NCBI RefSeq assembly: GCF_023650955.1 | Contig: NZ_CP098039.1 | Location: 744,001-808,000 of the forward strand | Direction of reading: 5' to 3' | Source: Thermosynechococcus sp. HN-54 | GTDB taxonomy: Bacteria > Cyanobacteriota > Cyanobacteriia > Thermosynechococcales > Thermosynechococcaceae | Length of the DNA stretch: 64,000 nucleotides | Part shown: one piece after another, positions 36,386 through 45,431 of the stretch | How positions within the stretch are numbered: the stretch's first letter is position 1 | Layout: each line of letters begins with the position of its first letter | The notes under the pieces: generated by a model | The model's input: the letters and a program-made list of their open reading frames with translations, nothing else | Databases searched by the model: none | Told to the model about the DNA's origin: nothing | Program-made: the position numbers and the translations under genes

Positions 36386-39300
36386 CTAACCCTCCTTGAG
36401 ATTATTTTTGTATTCTTGATGTGGGTCATAGCCATTGTCCCAAAGGTCTTGCCAGTTATAGTTGATGCTACTGGCGGCAAAATCTGGCTCCCGTTGAAAG
36501 GGCTGACGAATATAGCGCACCACACAGCCCTTGCCCTGCACCTGATAATCTCCACTCGCCTCACGCACGGCAAAGGCATCTCGTTCGGGGAAATTCTCAT
36601 CCACAGGCACCTGTACCAGGGCCAAAATATAGCAATCGGGTTTATTCAGGGCGGTCAAAATCTCGTTTTTAGTGACGGTAACTGTTTCTGCCCCTTCGAC
36701 CCGACCTTTCACCTCAATAAATCGGAGCCCCTCACCCCCAGCCCCTCTCCCACTAGGAGAGAGGGGAGCAGAGGATTCAATGTCATAGCCGCACTTCTGA
36801 TCACTCACATCCCGCGGTTCATATCCCAGCGATCGCTCCATCGCCATAACGGCTGCGATTGCCGCTCGTTCTACCCGCGTAGTTTCCTTGGCAAAGATAG
36901 GGGGGGGTGATTCTCGTTTTCCCTGTAGCCGCTGCAATAGCCCCATCGGCACCACTAGCACCGCACCCACAACCACGGGTGGCAAGGGGGATAATCGGCG
37001 TTCCTGTTCCAATTCTGCTAGACACTTTTGCAGACGTGCAGCCAACTCGTCAGCTCGTTGTTGGGCTTTGGCAGAATTGAGCTTGGCATTGGCTTTGCCG
37101 GCTTGCTCTTGTAAACGCAACTCCGCCGCCCGATGATCCCAGTAGTTAATCTCTTTGGTCAGCCGATCTTTGACGGCTCTGATCGTCTTGTCAATGAGTT
37201 CTTCCTTTTGTTGGTGGATCTCTTGAAGATGCTCAGGCACAAGACGGCAAGCCGCATAACTCATCGCGGTCTTCTCAATCTCATCTCCAGAGGGCAATTG
37301 ATCCAGCAGCGGCGCCAATAGAGGTTTTTCAGTTTCCGCCAAGGGGCGATAGTCAAGGTAAGGTGCATAACCGGCGTTTCGAGGCGAGAGAAAAGAGGCA
37401 AGAGAAGAGGAAGATAAATGGAGGCTTTGTTGCTCACTTCTCTCTTCTCTGTCCTCACTTCTTCTTACCCGCATCTCCACATACTGCATCCGCCGCGAGA
37501 CGACTCGCCGTTGCCCATCTCGCTCAACGCGGCCATCTTGGATAGCATGTTCCAAATAGACTAAAACTCTTATCTCTTCGCTGGGATCATTTTCGTCCAC
37601 CAAAATTGCCCCTCGGCGCAAAACTTCCCGATACCGTTGCAGAATCAAGTCAATGGTAACACTCAGCAAAGGGTGACCGGGGCAAATAAATTCTGCCAAG
37701 GGCTTACCAGCAACACTCATCAAGCTTTTTTCAAAGCAAACCCTCTCATACCGTTTTGGAATTGCGGCACCCATGCCAATGAGACGGTCGCGATCGCGAA
37801 TTTGCGTTGGGACATGGGTAATCTCATAGCGATTTGGTTCGCGGTGGCGAATGCTACCCCCTAGACGCTGAAATGCCTCTAGGAAAAAAGCAGCAATATA
37901 GTGAGGTTGCAGTTTGCGAGCTTCAGCCCGTTCCATTTCTTGGCGAATCTGTTGGACTTGACTGATGTCCATGGAATCACGAGCTAGTGCGCGTTCCTCT
38001 AGCAGTCTTCGTAGCCGGTTGATATCCAAGCGATTATCAATAATGGTTTCTAATTTTGCCCGCACCCGTGGCTTCTCACCATAGCGAATGGCCTCGATCA
38101 TTAACTCCCGCAACTCCTTGCCAGCGATCGCCTTCCCCAAAACATCAAAAACTTTGCCCCCTAGGGCTTGGTGCTGAATTTCTAGCTTTTTCAGTAGGGC
38201 TAAATACACATCCCCTTCACGAGTTTCCTCAGCAACCAAATTCCACAAATGACACACTTCTGTTTGACCAATGCGATGGATTCGCCCGAACCGTTGCTCC
38301 AAGCGATTAGGGTTCCAAGGCAAGTCATAGTTGATCATCAAATGTGCCCGCTGTAGGTTAATTCCTTCTCCGGCAGCATCGGTCGCAACCAAAATCTGCA
38401 CTGCTACATCTTGCTTAAAAGCTTCCTCAGCTTTTTTACGTTCTTCTCGCCCCATTCCGCCGTGAATGGCAACGACGGCTTCCTTAGAACCCAACAAATT
38501 GGTGATTTTATCAACTAGGTAGTTCAATGTGTCGCGATGCTCAGTAAAAATGACTAACTTACGCCGATGACCACCCGCATCAAACATTTCCTTCTGGTTT
38601 TGTAGGAGTTTGGATAATTCCTCCCACTTGCGATCTTGACCACTGCGCCACACCTTTTTTGCCAGTGCTTCTAGTTGACGCAGTTGCTGAATTTCCGCTT
38701 CCAGTTCAGCAATTGTTTGAGCAGCGGTTGCTTGATCAACGAGTTCTTCTTCCCATTGTTCCTGTTCTTGAGCAGATAAATCCTCCAGTGCCTCATCTGA
38801 ATCATTTGAGCACATCAGAGAAGCAGGAAAAAAGAGCTGAGAAGCGTCCCTTGTTCTGTCTGCTCGCCGCGCAATTTTTTCTTCCCGCAGTCGTTTTTCT
38901 AGCCGTTCCCGCCGGCGGCGCAGGGATTCGTAAATTGCTTGGGTGGAGGAGGCAAGGCGGCGTTGCAAAATCGTCAAGGCAAAGCCCACAGTGCCTTTGC
39001 GACGATCACTCTCTAAGGCTTCTGCACGATTAAATTCTTCCCTGACGTAATCAGTCACTCGCTTGTAAAGAGCTGCTTCCAAATCCGACAGAAGATACTT
39101 TACGGTGTGTGCTAAGCGTTCTGGAAATAAAGGTCTGCCATCAAATTTGACTAAATCTTCTTTGACGACTCGCCGCATTAAATCCGAAGCATCGCAAGTG
39201 TGTACACCGTCTCGAAAGCATCCTTCAAAGCGATCGCCATCTAAAAGTGCCAGAAATAACTGAAAATCTTCTTCTCTGCCATTGTGGGGTGTTGCCGTCA

Positions 39301-40096
39301 TCAGCAAAAAATGACGAGCGAGGGTAGATAGTAACTTACCTAACTTATAACGCTTGGTTTCTTTAATCTCGCCGCCAAAGAATGAGGCAGAAAGTTTGTG
39401 GGCTTCATCAACAACAATTAAGTCCCAATCGGTTTGTTTGAGCTTGGCTTGCAGGTCTTCATCGCGGCTGAGCTTGTCCAAGCGAGCAATCAGCAGGGGG
39501 ATTTCTGTAAAGACATTGCCGCTACGAGCTGCTTCGATTCGGTCATTCGTGAGTATCTCAAAGGGCAGGTGAAACTTTTGCGATAACTCCTCCTGCCACT
39601 GCATTGTCAAACTACCCGGGCAAACAATCAGACATCGCTGTAAATCCCCCCGCATCAGCAATTCTCGAATCAGCAACCCCGCCATAATCGTTTTGCCTGC
39701 CCCCGGATCATCTGCCAAGAGAAACCGCAACGGTTGACGCGGTAGCATCTGGCCATACACCGCTGTAATTTGATGGGGTAAAGGCTCCACCAATGAGGTA
39801 TGCACTGCTAGCAACGGATCAAATAGGTGCGCCAGTCGAATGCGGTGAGCTTCAGACACCAACCGCAATAATGCCCCGTCTCCGTCAAAACTCCAGCGGT
39901 GAGCTGCACTAACAATCTCCAAGGCGGGTTCACGATCGCGAAACAGCAGTTCTGTGTGAGGCTGTCCATTGACATCCTTATAGGTCAACTCAACAACGTC
40001 ACTTCCATACCACGTTGCGTCAATCACCGTGACAGGTTGATTTGGGAGAATGCCTTTGACCGTTGTACCGCGGGTCAGGTCTTCAAGCTTTGCCAT
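36386..40096 (-). CDS. SNF2-family helicase with C-terminal DUF3883 domain
   Basis: 1236-residue superfamily 2 helicase/translocase. Motif I is DDPGAGKTIMAG, motif II DEAHKLS, motif III LLMTATPHNG, and motif VI GRIHRIGQ after ATDAAGEGINLQ. The C terminus (about 1090-1190) is a DUF3883 domain (VERAAIAAVMAMERSLGYEP; FIEVKGRVEGAETVTVTKNE), interrupted by the repeat at 36727-36769 but still in frame. A purine-rich insertion is at about 37380-37472 (RRSEDREERSEQQSLHLSSS). The gene is first in the island operon. Together with the DUF1156 methyltransferase and DUF499 ATPase it forms the set seen in defence islands. It appears intact, unlike the other two. Confidence 0.88.
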   Translation of the reverse strand: MAKLEDLTRGTTVKGILPNQPVTVIDATWYGSDVVELTYKDVNGQPHTELLFRDREPALEIVSAAHRWSFDGDGALLRLVSEAHRIRLAHLFDPLLAVHTSLVEPLPHQITAVYGQMLPRQPLRFLLADDPGAGKTIMAGLLIRELLMRGDLQRCLIVCPGSLTMQWQEELSQKFHLPFEILTNDRIEAARSGNVFTEIPLLIARLDKLSRDEDLQAKLKQTDWDLIVVDEAHKLSASFFGGEIKETKRYKLGKLLSTLARHFLLMTATPHNGREEDFQLFLALLDGDRFEGCFRDGVHTCDASDLMRRVVKEDLVKFDGRPLFPERLAHTVKYLLSDLEAALYKRVTDYVREEFNRAEALESDRRKGTVGFALTILQRRLASSTQAIYESLRRRRERLEKRLREEKIARRADRTRDASQLFFPASLMCSNDSDEALEDLSAQEQEQWEEELVDQATAAQTIAELEAEIQQLRQLEALAKKVWRSGQDRKWEELSKLLQNQKEMFDAGGHRRKLVIFTEHRDTLNYLVDKITNLLGSKEAVVAIHGGMGREERKKAEEAFKQDVAVQILVATDAAGEGINLQRAHLMINYDLPWNPNRLEQRFGRIHRIGQTEVCHLWNLVAEETREGDVYLALLKKLEIQHQALGGKVFDVLGKAIAGKELRELMIEAIRYGEKPRVRAKLETIIDNRLDINRLRRLLEERALARDSMDISQVQQIRQEMERAEARKLQPHYIAAFFLEAFQRLGGSIRHREPNRYEITHVPTQIRDRDRLIGMGAAIPKRYERVCFEKSLMSVAGKPLAEFICPGHPLLSVTIDLILQRYREVLRRGAILVDENDPSEEIRVLVYLEHAIQDGRVERDGQRRVVSRRMQYVEMRVRRSEDREERSEQQSLHLSSSSLASFLSPRNAGYAPYLDYRPLAETEKPLLAPLLDQLPSGDEIEKTAMSYAACRLVPEHLQEIHQQKEELIDKTIRAVKDRLTKEINYWDHRAAELRLQEQAGKANAKLNSAKAQQRADELAARLQKCLAELEQERRLSPLPPVVVGAVLVVPMGLLQRLQGKRESPPPIFAKETTRVERAAIAAVMAMERSLGYEPRDVSDQKCGYDIESSAPLSPSGRGAGGEGLRFIEVKGRVEGAETVTVTKNEILTALNKPDCYILALVQVPVDENFPERDAFAVREASGDYQVQGKGCVVRYIRQPFQREPDFAASSINYNWQDLWDNGYDPHQEYKNNLKEG
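36727..36769 (+). repeat. GC-rich palindromic repeat inside DUF3883 domain of the helicase
   Basis: CCCCTCACCCCCAGCCCCTC... followed by GGAGAGAGGGGAG. Translated as APLSPSGRGAGGEG, inserted between CGYDIES and LRFIEVKGR of the DUF3883 domain without breaking the frame. Confidence 0.78.
37380..37472. repeat. Purine/pyrimidine-biased low-complexity insertion in the helicase
   Basis: Contains GAGAGAAAAGAGGCAAGAGA and TCACTTCTCTCTTCTCTGTC. In frame it adds SEDREERSEQQ followed by a serine-rich stretch, resembling the tract at 27718-27832. Confidence 0.5.
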
Positions 40097-40350
40097 GGGT
40101 GCTGCGGTGGACTAAGAGGTTCCAGAGATAGCATCCCTTGCTTCCCACCCTGCTATGGGAAAAGGGAGGTCTTCAGAGACAGTCTAGAAAAGTTGGGGAA
40201 GAGTGGAGTCCTCACACCGTGGTTATGGTCATAGTAACTATATTATTGGCTAACTTACAACATTAATTAACTAAACAATGCGGTTAAGGGGGGCATGGCT
40301 ACCTTATGGCTATTTTAGGCATGATATTTAGATACGTTTGAGACTAGCCC
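40097..40350. other. Right boundary of the accessory island
   Basis: 254 bases between the helicase start and the divergently read CDF gene. No integrase, tRNA or recognisable repeat. It should hold the promoter of the island operon, but I cannot place it. Confidence 0.3.
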
Positions 40351-40962
40351 ATGTCAGACTGTGATTGCCACATCGAAGCAAGAAACGCGGCGGAGCGCAA
40401 AACGCTGCGAACTGTGCTGCTCATCAACTTGGTGATGTTTTTTGTAGAGGTGACCACGGGCGTTCTTGCCCAGTCCACTGCCTTGATTGCTGATTCTCTC
40501 GATATGCTGGCTGACGCTCTCGTCTATGGCCTCTCCCTTTCTGCGGTGGGGCGATCGCTCAAACAGAAAACCCGTGCCGCAAGTCTGAGTGGCCTGTTTC
40601 AAATAACGTTAGCCGCCTTGATTTTGCTGGATGTTCTTCGTCGGTTTGTCAGCGGTAGTGCCCCAGAGGCGGATTGGATGATGGCGATCGCCCTCCTTGG
40701 GCTAGTAGCCAATACTTGCTGTCTGTATCTGATTGCCAAACATCGGCAGGGGGAGGTGCATATGCGGGCGAGCTGGATTTTTACCCAAAACGATGTCATT
40801 GCCAATATCAGCGTGATTGTTGCTGGGGGTCTGGTCGCCCTCTTTCAGTCTCCTTACCCCGATTTGATTGTTGGCTTTGGCATTGCTAGCCTCGTGCTTT
40901 GGGGCGGGATTCGCATTGTGCGGGATGCAAGGCAGGCAGTGATGAACACCCCTGTAGAATAG
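40351..40962 (+). CDS. Cation diffusion facilitator (CDF) family transporter, short form
   Basis: 203-residue inner-membrane protein with about six helices and an N-terminal MSDCDCHIEARNAAERK that could bind metal. Metal-site residues are in helix 2 (ADSLDMLADALVYG, D-x3-D type) and helix 5 (NDVIANI). The C-terminal cytoplasmic metal-binding domain of usual CDF proteins is missing. Substrate is probably a divalent metal such as Zn, Co or Cd; this is inferred from the family. hisH begins 30 bases downstream. Confidence 0.83.
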   Translation: MSDCDCHIEARNAAERKTLRTVLLINLVMFFVEVTTGVLAQSTALIADSLDMLADALVYGLSLSAVGRSLKQKTRAASLSGLFQITLAALILLDVLRRFVSGSAPEADWMMAIALLGLVANTCCLYLIAKHRQGEVHMRASWIFTQNDVIANISVIVAGGLVALFQSPYPDLIVGFGIASLVLWGGIRIVRDARQAVMNTPVE

Positions 40963-40991
40963 GTAGGGTTACCCTTTGGGAGAGGCTTTCT

Positions 40992-41624
40992 GTGAGCGCA
41001 CCCGCGATCGCCATTATTGACTACGATATGGGCAACCTACATTCCGTTAGTAAAGCCCTTGATGTGGTGGGGGCAAGACCCTTAGTGAGCGATCGCCCCA
41101 GTGACATTTGTGCTGCGGATGCTGTGGTACTCCCCGGTGTGGGTGCCTTTGACCCCGCTATGACCCATCTCCATGAGCGGGAACTGGTGCCGGTCATTCA
41201 GCAGGTGATTCAGCAAGGCATGCCCTTCTTGGGAATTTGCCTTGGCCTCCAAGTCCTCTTTGAATGTAGTGAAGAGGGAACAGAACCCGGCCTTGGCATT
41301 TTTGCAGGTAAAGTCAAACGCTTTCAATCTGAACCCGGCCTGACAATCCCCCACATGGGCTGGAACCAACTGACCCTAACGCAATCAACCTGTCCCCTTT
41401 GGCAACATTTGCCGCCAACCCCTTGGGTGTATTTCGTTCACTCCTACTTTGTCGCCCCTGATGAGCCAGAGTTAGTGGCCGCAACGGTGCGCCATGGCCA
41501 GCAAACAGTCACGGCAGCGATCGCTCGCAACCATGTCTTTGCCTGTCAATTTCATCCCGAAAAGTCCGGCAAGATCGGCCTGCAACTACTCCGCAACTTT
41601 GTCACTTTGGTCAAACATCAGTAA
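40992..41624 (+). CDS. hisH: Imidazole glycerol phosphate synthase, glutamine amidotransferase subunit
   Basis: 210-residue class I glutaminase that supplies ammonia to HisF in histidine synthesis. The start is GTG at 40992 (MSAPAIAIIDYDMGNLHSV). The nucleophile Cys is in GICLGLQVLFE and the catalytic His-x-Glu in CQFHPEKSGKIG. Length is normal. An upstream in-frame extension is not protein-like. Confidence 0.95.
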   Translation: MSAPAIAIIDYDMGNLHSVSKALDVVGARPLVSDRPSDICAADAVVLPGVGAFDPAMTHLHERELVPVIQQVIQQGMPFLGICLGLQVLFECSEEGTEPGLGIFAGKVKRFQSEPGLTIPHMGWNQLTLTQSTCPLWQHLPPTPWVYFVHSYFVAPDEPELVAATVRHGQQTVTAAIARNHVFACQFHPEKSGKIGLQLLRNFVTLVKHQ

Positions 41625-41654
41625 GCATCCCGTTAGCAGCAGTAAAGATTCGCG

Positions 41655-42944
41655 CTAGCGATAACCATAAAAACGGGTGGCAAAGTTTTGCGATCGCGTC
41701 GGAGACAATTGACGCGCTTTCAAAATCGCGGCGGTGAGAAACACATAGGCCAAAATCCCCACCATTGCCAAGCCCATGGGACCAAAGCGGGCGGCAGCCG
41801 TATTCCAGAGGGCATGGAGAAAGGCCGCAAGACCGAGGCCAACCATTAAAATCAAGGGTGCTCGACGGGGTCGCAACACACTCAGTCCCACACAATAGCC
41901 TAAATATCCCGTGTAGGCCATGTGCCCTGTCAATGACCCCAATACCCGTGGGATCAGCACTTGCAGACCCGCTAAGTTACCAAATTGACCCGCGATATTA
42001 GGAACATATTGCCCAAGGGTTTCTGTCCACGTAAAACCGAGGCCAGCGGCTGCTCCCAAAAGAATGCCATCGAGGGGTTCCCACACACCTACCTGATGTT
42101 TCCACCGACTAGGAAGCCACCGCCCCAACCCATAGGCAACGATCATTGGCAAGGCCTTGAGTAGCTCTTCCATTAATCCGGCGCCAATGAAGTTGCGGCT
42201 GAATAACACCCAAAATGAAGGATGGGGCGGGTGCAGTTGGCCGGGTAAAACTGTGCGAAAGAGATAGATCATGGCTGGCAAAATCGGGCTTTGCAGAATC
42301 AAAATTTCCAGCGTCAGAGTGCCCAGCAGAACCCACAGAGGTTTGCGTTTGCCACAGAGTTGATAGATAAAGTAATAGGCAGCACTCCCCAAATACAGCG
42401 CCAAGATGACTTTGAAGGCATCGGGGGAGCCAGCCGTGGCAAACAGTAGGATGACGGCAACAACCGTAACAATCCCCGGTACCAGATAGGCTTTGCGCAC
42501 CCAGTCGGGATGAATGGCAAAAATAGGCAGCAGTTGGGTGAGGGTAAGAGGTTGATCGGGCTGGGTGCTCACGACTTCGGTGAGGGGAAGATATTCCAAG
42601 ACAAATTCAGGCCCTTGGCGCCCCAATTGAATGCGATCGCCCGCATTGAGCACAGTTAATGTTTCCACTCGCTGTTGGTTGACATAGGTGCCATTAACAC
42701 TCCCGAGGTCTGCGATCGCCCACACGGGAATACTCCCCCGTTTTTGACAGGTGAGTTGGGCATGGTGGCGGGAAACAGAAGTATAAATGTGGGCGTCAAG
42801 GACAATATGGCAGGTATCTGGGTCGCGGCCAATAATCGTCACCTCCTCTTGGGAGAGCCAAAACTGCGCCACTTCCGGGGAGACTTGCCGCAGCACACCC
42901 GCATACTTCAGGGTTGGATTCAGGGGGGAGCGATCGCGATTCAT
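41655..42944 (-). CDS. FHA domain fused to PrsW-type membrane protease
   Basis: About 429-residue protein. The N-terminal FHA phosphothreonine-binding domain (about 20-115) has GRDPDTCHIVLD, SRHHAQL and NGTYVNQQRV. It is followed by about eight membrane helices carrying PrsW/CAAX-protease-like motifs, including EELLKA (glutamate pair), GAAAGLGFTWTETL and the His in FLHALWN. PrsW is a site-1 protease for anti-sigma factors in Bacillus; here the role is unknown, but the fusion suggests proteolysis controlled by Thr phosphorylation. The ATG at 42942-42944 is chosen over an upstream TTG. A kinase gene lies 2.5 kb away at 45432. Confidence 0.82.
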   Translation of the reverse strand: MNRDRSPLNPTLKYAGVLRQVSPEVAQFWLSQEEVTIIGRDPDTCHIVLDAHIYTSVSRHHAQLTCQKRGSIPVWAIADLGSVNGTYVNQQRVETLTVLNAGDRIQLGRQGPEFVLEYLPLTEVVSTQPDQPLTLTQLLPIFAIHPDWVRKAYLVPGIVTVVAVILLFATAGSPDAFKVILALYLGSAAYYFIYQLCGKRKPLWVLLGTLTLEILILQSPILPAMIYLFRTVLPGQLHPPHPSFWVLFSRNFIGAGLMEELLKALPMIVAYGLGRWLPSRWKHQVGVWEPLDGILLGAAAGLGFTWTETLGQYVPNIAGQFGNLAGLQVLIPRVLGSLTGHMAYTGYLGYCVGLSVLRPRRAPLILMVGLGLAAFLHALWNTAAARFGPMGLAMVGILAYVFLTAAILKARQLSPTRSQNFATRFYGYR

Positions 42945-43127
42945 TCGTACCCATATCAACTGCAAGGGGGACAATAAGAATCTCAAAGTCCTACCTGCTC
43001 AGCACTCACACCCACTATACACTGGGTACTTGATACTTCCTTTGATCGAGAGGGCGATCGCGCCAGCACCAAGCACGAGAACACTTGGGTAGCGCTCCTG
43101 AGTAGAGGTTTGCTTTGTAACGGGGAG

Positions 43128-43157
43128 TTGACAAAGGGTAGTCCTTTGGGCGAAGAT
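43128..43157 (+). promoter_or_regulatory. Candidate promoter of tRNA-Ala
   Basis: A perfect TTGACA -35 at 43128-43133. At 18 bases downstream is GAAGAT, a weak -10. The tRNA 5' end is at 43174, so the start site is likely just before it. Confidence 0.4.
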
Positions 43158-43173
43158 AGGATTCTGCTGATTC

Positions 43174-43246
43174 GGGGCTATAGCTCAGTTGGTAGAGCAC
43201 TTCAATGGCATTGAAGGGGTCAGCGGTTCGAATCCGCTTAGCTCCA
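43174..43246 (+). tRNA. tRNA-Ala (GGC)
   Basis: 73-nucleotide cloverleaf: acceptor GGGGCTA/TAGCTCC with the G3:U70 pair that identifies alanine tRNAs, D arm GCTC...GAGC, anticodon stem CTTCA/TGAAG with loop ATGGCAT (anticodon GGC), and T arm with GGTTCGAATCC. Discriminator base A; CCA is not encoded. Confidence 0.95.
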
Positions 43247-43275
43247 TCGAAACGAGGATAATCTCAATTAAGAAC

Positions 43276-44193
43276 TTACTGGCGCAATAGTCGCAATAGT
43301 TTCTCTACATGTTCTGGTAGAGGAGCGATCGCCACGATCTCTTCACCAGTACGAGGATGTTGTAAGCGCAAGCGATAGGCATGGAGAGCTTGGCCGGGAA
43401 GCTTCACTTTTAGTGGCGTGCCTCGGCCATAGAGGGGATCCCCCAACAGCGGCCAACCCAAGTGGGCGGCATGAACGCGGATTTGATGGGTGCGACCCGT
43501 TTCAAGGTGAAACTCCACAAGGGCACAGTGGCGAAAGCGCTCCTTTACAAACCAATGGGTAATTGCTGTGCGGCCTTTTGCAGGGGGCACCACCGCCATC
43601 TTTTTACGATCTACCGGGTGACGACCAATGGGCGCAATTACAGTTCCAGTGTCTTCGGCGGGTTGACCATAGACGACACCAAGGTAGTGGCGCTGCATTT
43701 GCCGTGCTTTCAATTGTTGTTGCAGATGGTGTAGGGCAAACTCCGTTTTAGCGACAACCATGACCCCAGAGGTGTCTTTGTCTAGGCGATGCACAATCCC
43801 CGGCCGCTGCACACCGCCAATACCCGCCAATTCAGGACAGTGGGCTAACAGACCATGAACTAGCGTACCTTGGCAATGACCGGGGGCAGGGTGCACCACT
43901 AAATCCACCGGTTTATTGAGAATCAGTAACTCATCATCCTCATAAAGAATACTCAGGGGCAGGGGTTCAGGCACTAAATCCAACGGCTCCGGCTCAGGCA
44001 GCACCACCTCCAGCACTTCACCACCACCAAGGGGATAATTCTTGCGATCGCACACTTGGCCATTGAGGCGTACGTGCCCCTGTTGGATCAATTGCTGCCA
44101 GCGCGATCGCGAGAGGTCAGGATACTGCTGCGCCAAGAAACTATCGAGGCGATCGCCCCCCTTTTCTACCTTGAAGATCAGCGATGTTGTCAT
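43276..44193 (-). CDS. rluD: RluA-family pseudouridine synthase (RluD-like)
   Basis: 305-residue enzyme with an N-terminal S4 RNA-binding domain (RLDSFLAQQYPDLSRSRWQQL) and the catalytic motif HRLDKDTSG, whose Asp is the nucleophile. Also present: NKPVDLVVHPAPGH and ETGRTHQIRVH. RluD-type enzymes modify 23S rRNA helix 69 uridines. The ATG at 44191-44193 has GGGGGGA just upstream and starts within a few bases of the chlG stop, so translation is likely coupled to chlG. Confidence 0.9.
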   Translation of the reverse strand: MTTSLIFKVEKGGDRLDSFLAQQYPDLSRSRWQQLIQQGHVRLNGQVCDRKNYPLGGGEVLEVVLPEPEPLDLVPEPLPLSILYEDDELLILNKPVDLVVHPAPGHCQGTLVHGLLAHCPELAGIGGVQRPGIVHRLDKDTSGVMVVAKTEFALHHLQQQLKARQMQRHYLGVVYGQPAEDTGTVIAPIGRHPVDRKKMAVVPPAKGRTAITHWFVKERFRHCALVEFHLETGRTHQIRVHAAHLGWPLLGDPLYGRGTPLKVKLPGQALHAYRLRLQHPRTGEEIVAIAPLPEHVEKLLRLLRQ

Positions 44194-44202
44194 TCCCCCC
44201 AA

Positions 44203-45198
44203 CTACACCAGCGTATGCCCAAGGGCTAAACCCACCACTAGCATCCCCAGAACCAGAAAGGGTTGAGCACTGGCTTGGTACTTCACATCGTTTTTCAAGG
44301 GATCCCGCAGGAAGTACATGTCCTGGAACATAATCTGGGGAATAATCAGCAAAATCAACAGCACTGCATAAAGATTGGCATGAATCGCCATCAGGTAGCC
44401 GGCAATTCCCAACTGGAAAATATCAATCATCAGGACGCAAATCCATGCGGCGGTCGTGATGCCAAACATCACCGGTAGGGAGGCTAAGCCCAGCTGGCGA
44501 TCGCCCTCAACGCTTTTGAAGTCATTGACAATGGCAATGCCCAAGCCCGCCAGACTGTAAATCAGTGTCAGAATCACAATTGTTGGCGTCAACTCCCCAA
44601 AGAGCGCATGACCGGCCCACCATGGTAAAGCAATGTAGCTCGCCCCTAGAGCATAATTTCCCAGCCAACCATTCTTTTTCAGTTTCAGGGGCGGTGCAGA
44701 GTAGATATAGGCCAAAAAGCCCCCCAGTAGGGCAATTTTTGTGATTGGTAACGTGGGATGGTTTGCCCAGAGATCCAACAGGACTGCCAGCGCCAAACCC
44801 GCCACCACGAGGAAGATAATTTGTGCTCGCACTTGATTGAGGGAAATCGCCCCCGACGGAATGGGACGATAGGGTTCATTAATCGCATCAATCTCGCGAT
44901 CGTAGTAATCGTTGAGCGTTTGCGTATAGCCGGCCATCAAAGGTCCCGACAGCAGCATACAGGTCGCTGCCTTGAGAACATCCTCCAGACTCCACGTGAA
45001 GCCTCCCGACGATGCGGCACCACAGATCACACCCCAGATCAGGGGAATCCACGTAATCGGCTTCATTAATTGCAGGCGAATCTTCCAGATATTGGTCTCG
45101 CCACTTTTAGCACCCTTCATGCCCAGCAGTTGACGTGCTGCCGCTGTGGTGGTTTCTGTGGAGGTTGAAGTCGTGGTTGAATCGGGGGTTTCCGTCAT
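44203..45198 (-). CDS. chlG: Chlorophyll synthase (chlorophyllide a polyprenyltransferase)
   Basis: 331-residue membrane prenyltransferase that adds the phytyl/geranylgeranyl tail to chlorophyllide a, the last step of chlorophyll synthesis. The UbiA-type motif NDYYDREIDAINEPYRPIPSGA (prenyl diphosphate site) is in the first cytoplasmic loop, and NDFKSVEGDRQLGL gives the second aspartate motif. There are about eight to nine helices. The ATG at 45196-45198 is preferred over a TTG seven codons upstream. It is probably cotranscribed with rluD. Confidence 0.95.
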   Translation of the reverse strand: MTETPDSTTTSTSTETTTAAARQLLGMKGAKSGETNIWKIRLQLMKPITWIPLIWGVICGAASSGGFTWSLEDVLKAATCMLLSGPLMAGYTQTLNDYYDREIDAINEPYRPIPSGAISLNQVRAQIIFLVVAGLALAVLLDLWANHPTLPITKIALLGGFLAYIYSAPPLKLKKNGWLGNYALGASYIALPWWAGHALFGELTPTIVILTLIYSLAGLGIAIVNDFKSVEGDRQLGLASLPVMFGITTAAWICVLMIDIFQLGIAGYLMAIHANLYAVLLILLIIPQIMFQDMYFLRDPLKNDVKYQASAQPFLVLGMLVVGLALGHTLV

Positions 45199-45431
45199 AG
45201 CGCTTGTTGTGCTCAGCAATCACCTCACTGATTATAGTCGTTTCCCATGCTTGCACCTAGAGGGGAGAGAGCGGCCAAGACTGAGCTTGAGGGGGCTGTG
45301 TTATTGGGGATAGAGAGAATGTTAAAACTTGTCCCTCTAAATTTGCCGATCGCTAGGGCCGTAGGTCAGTATAGAAGCGAGGCAGCTTTGAGAACGTTTG
45401 AGCTTCAGCGCAACAGTTTGCGAATTCAGCC

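Noticed and set aside
27476-40096. Prophage or integrative element with integrase
   Set aside because: No integrase, structural phage genes, or tRNA-adjacent attachment repeats were found at the boundaries.
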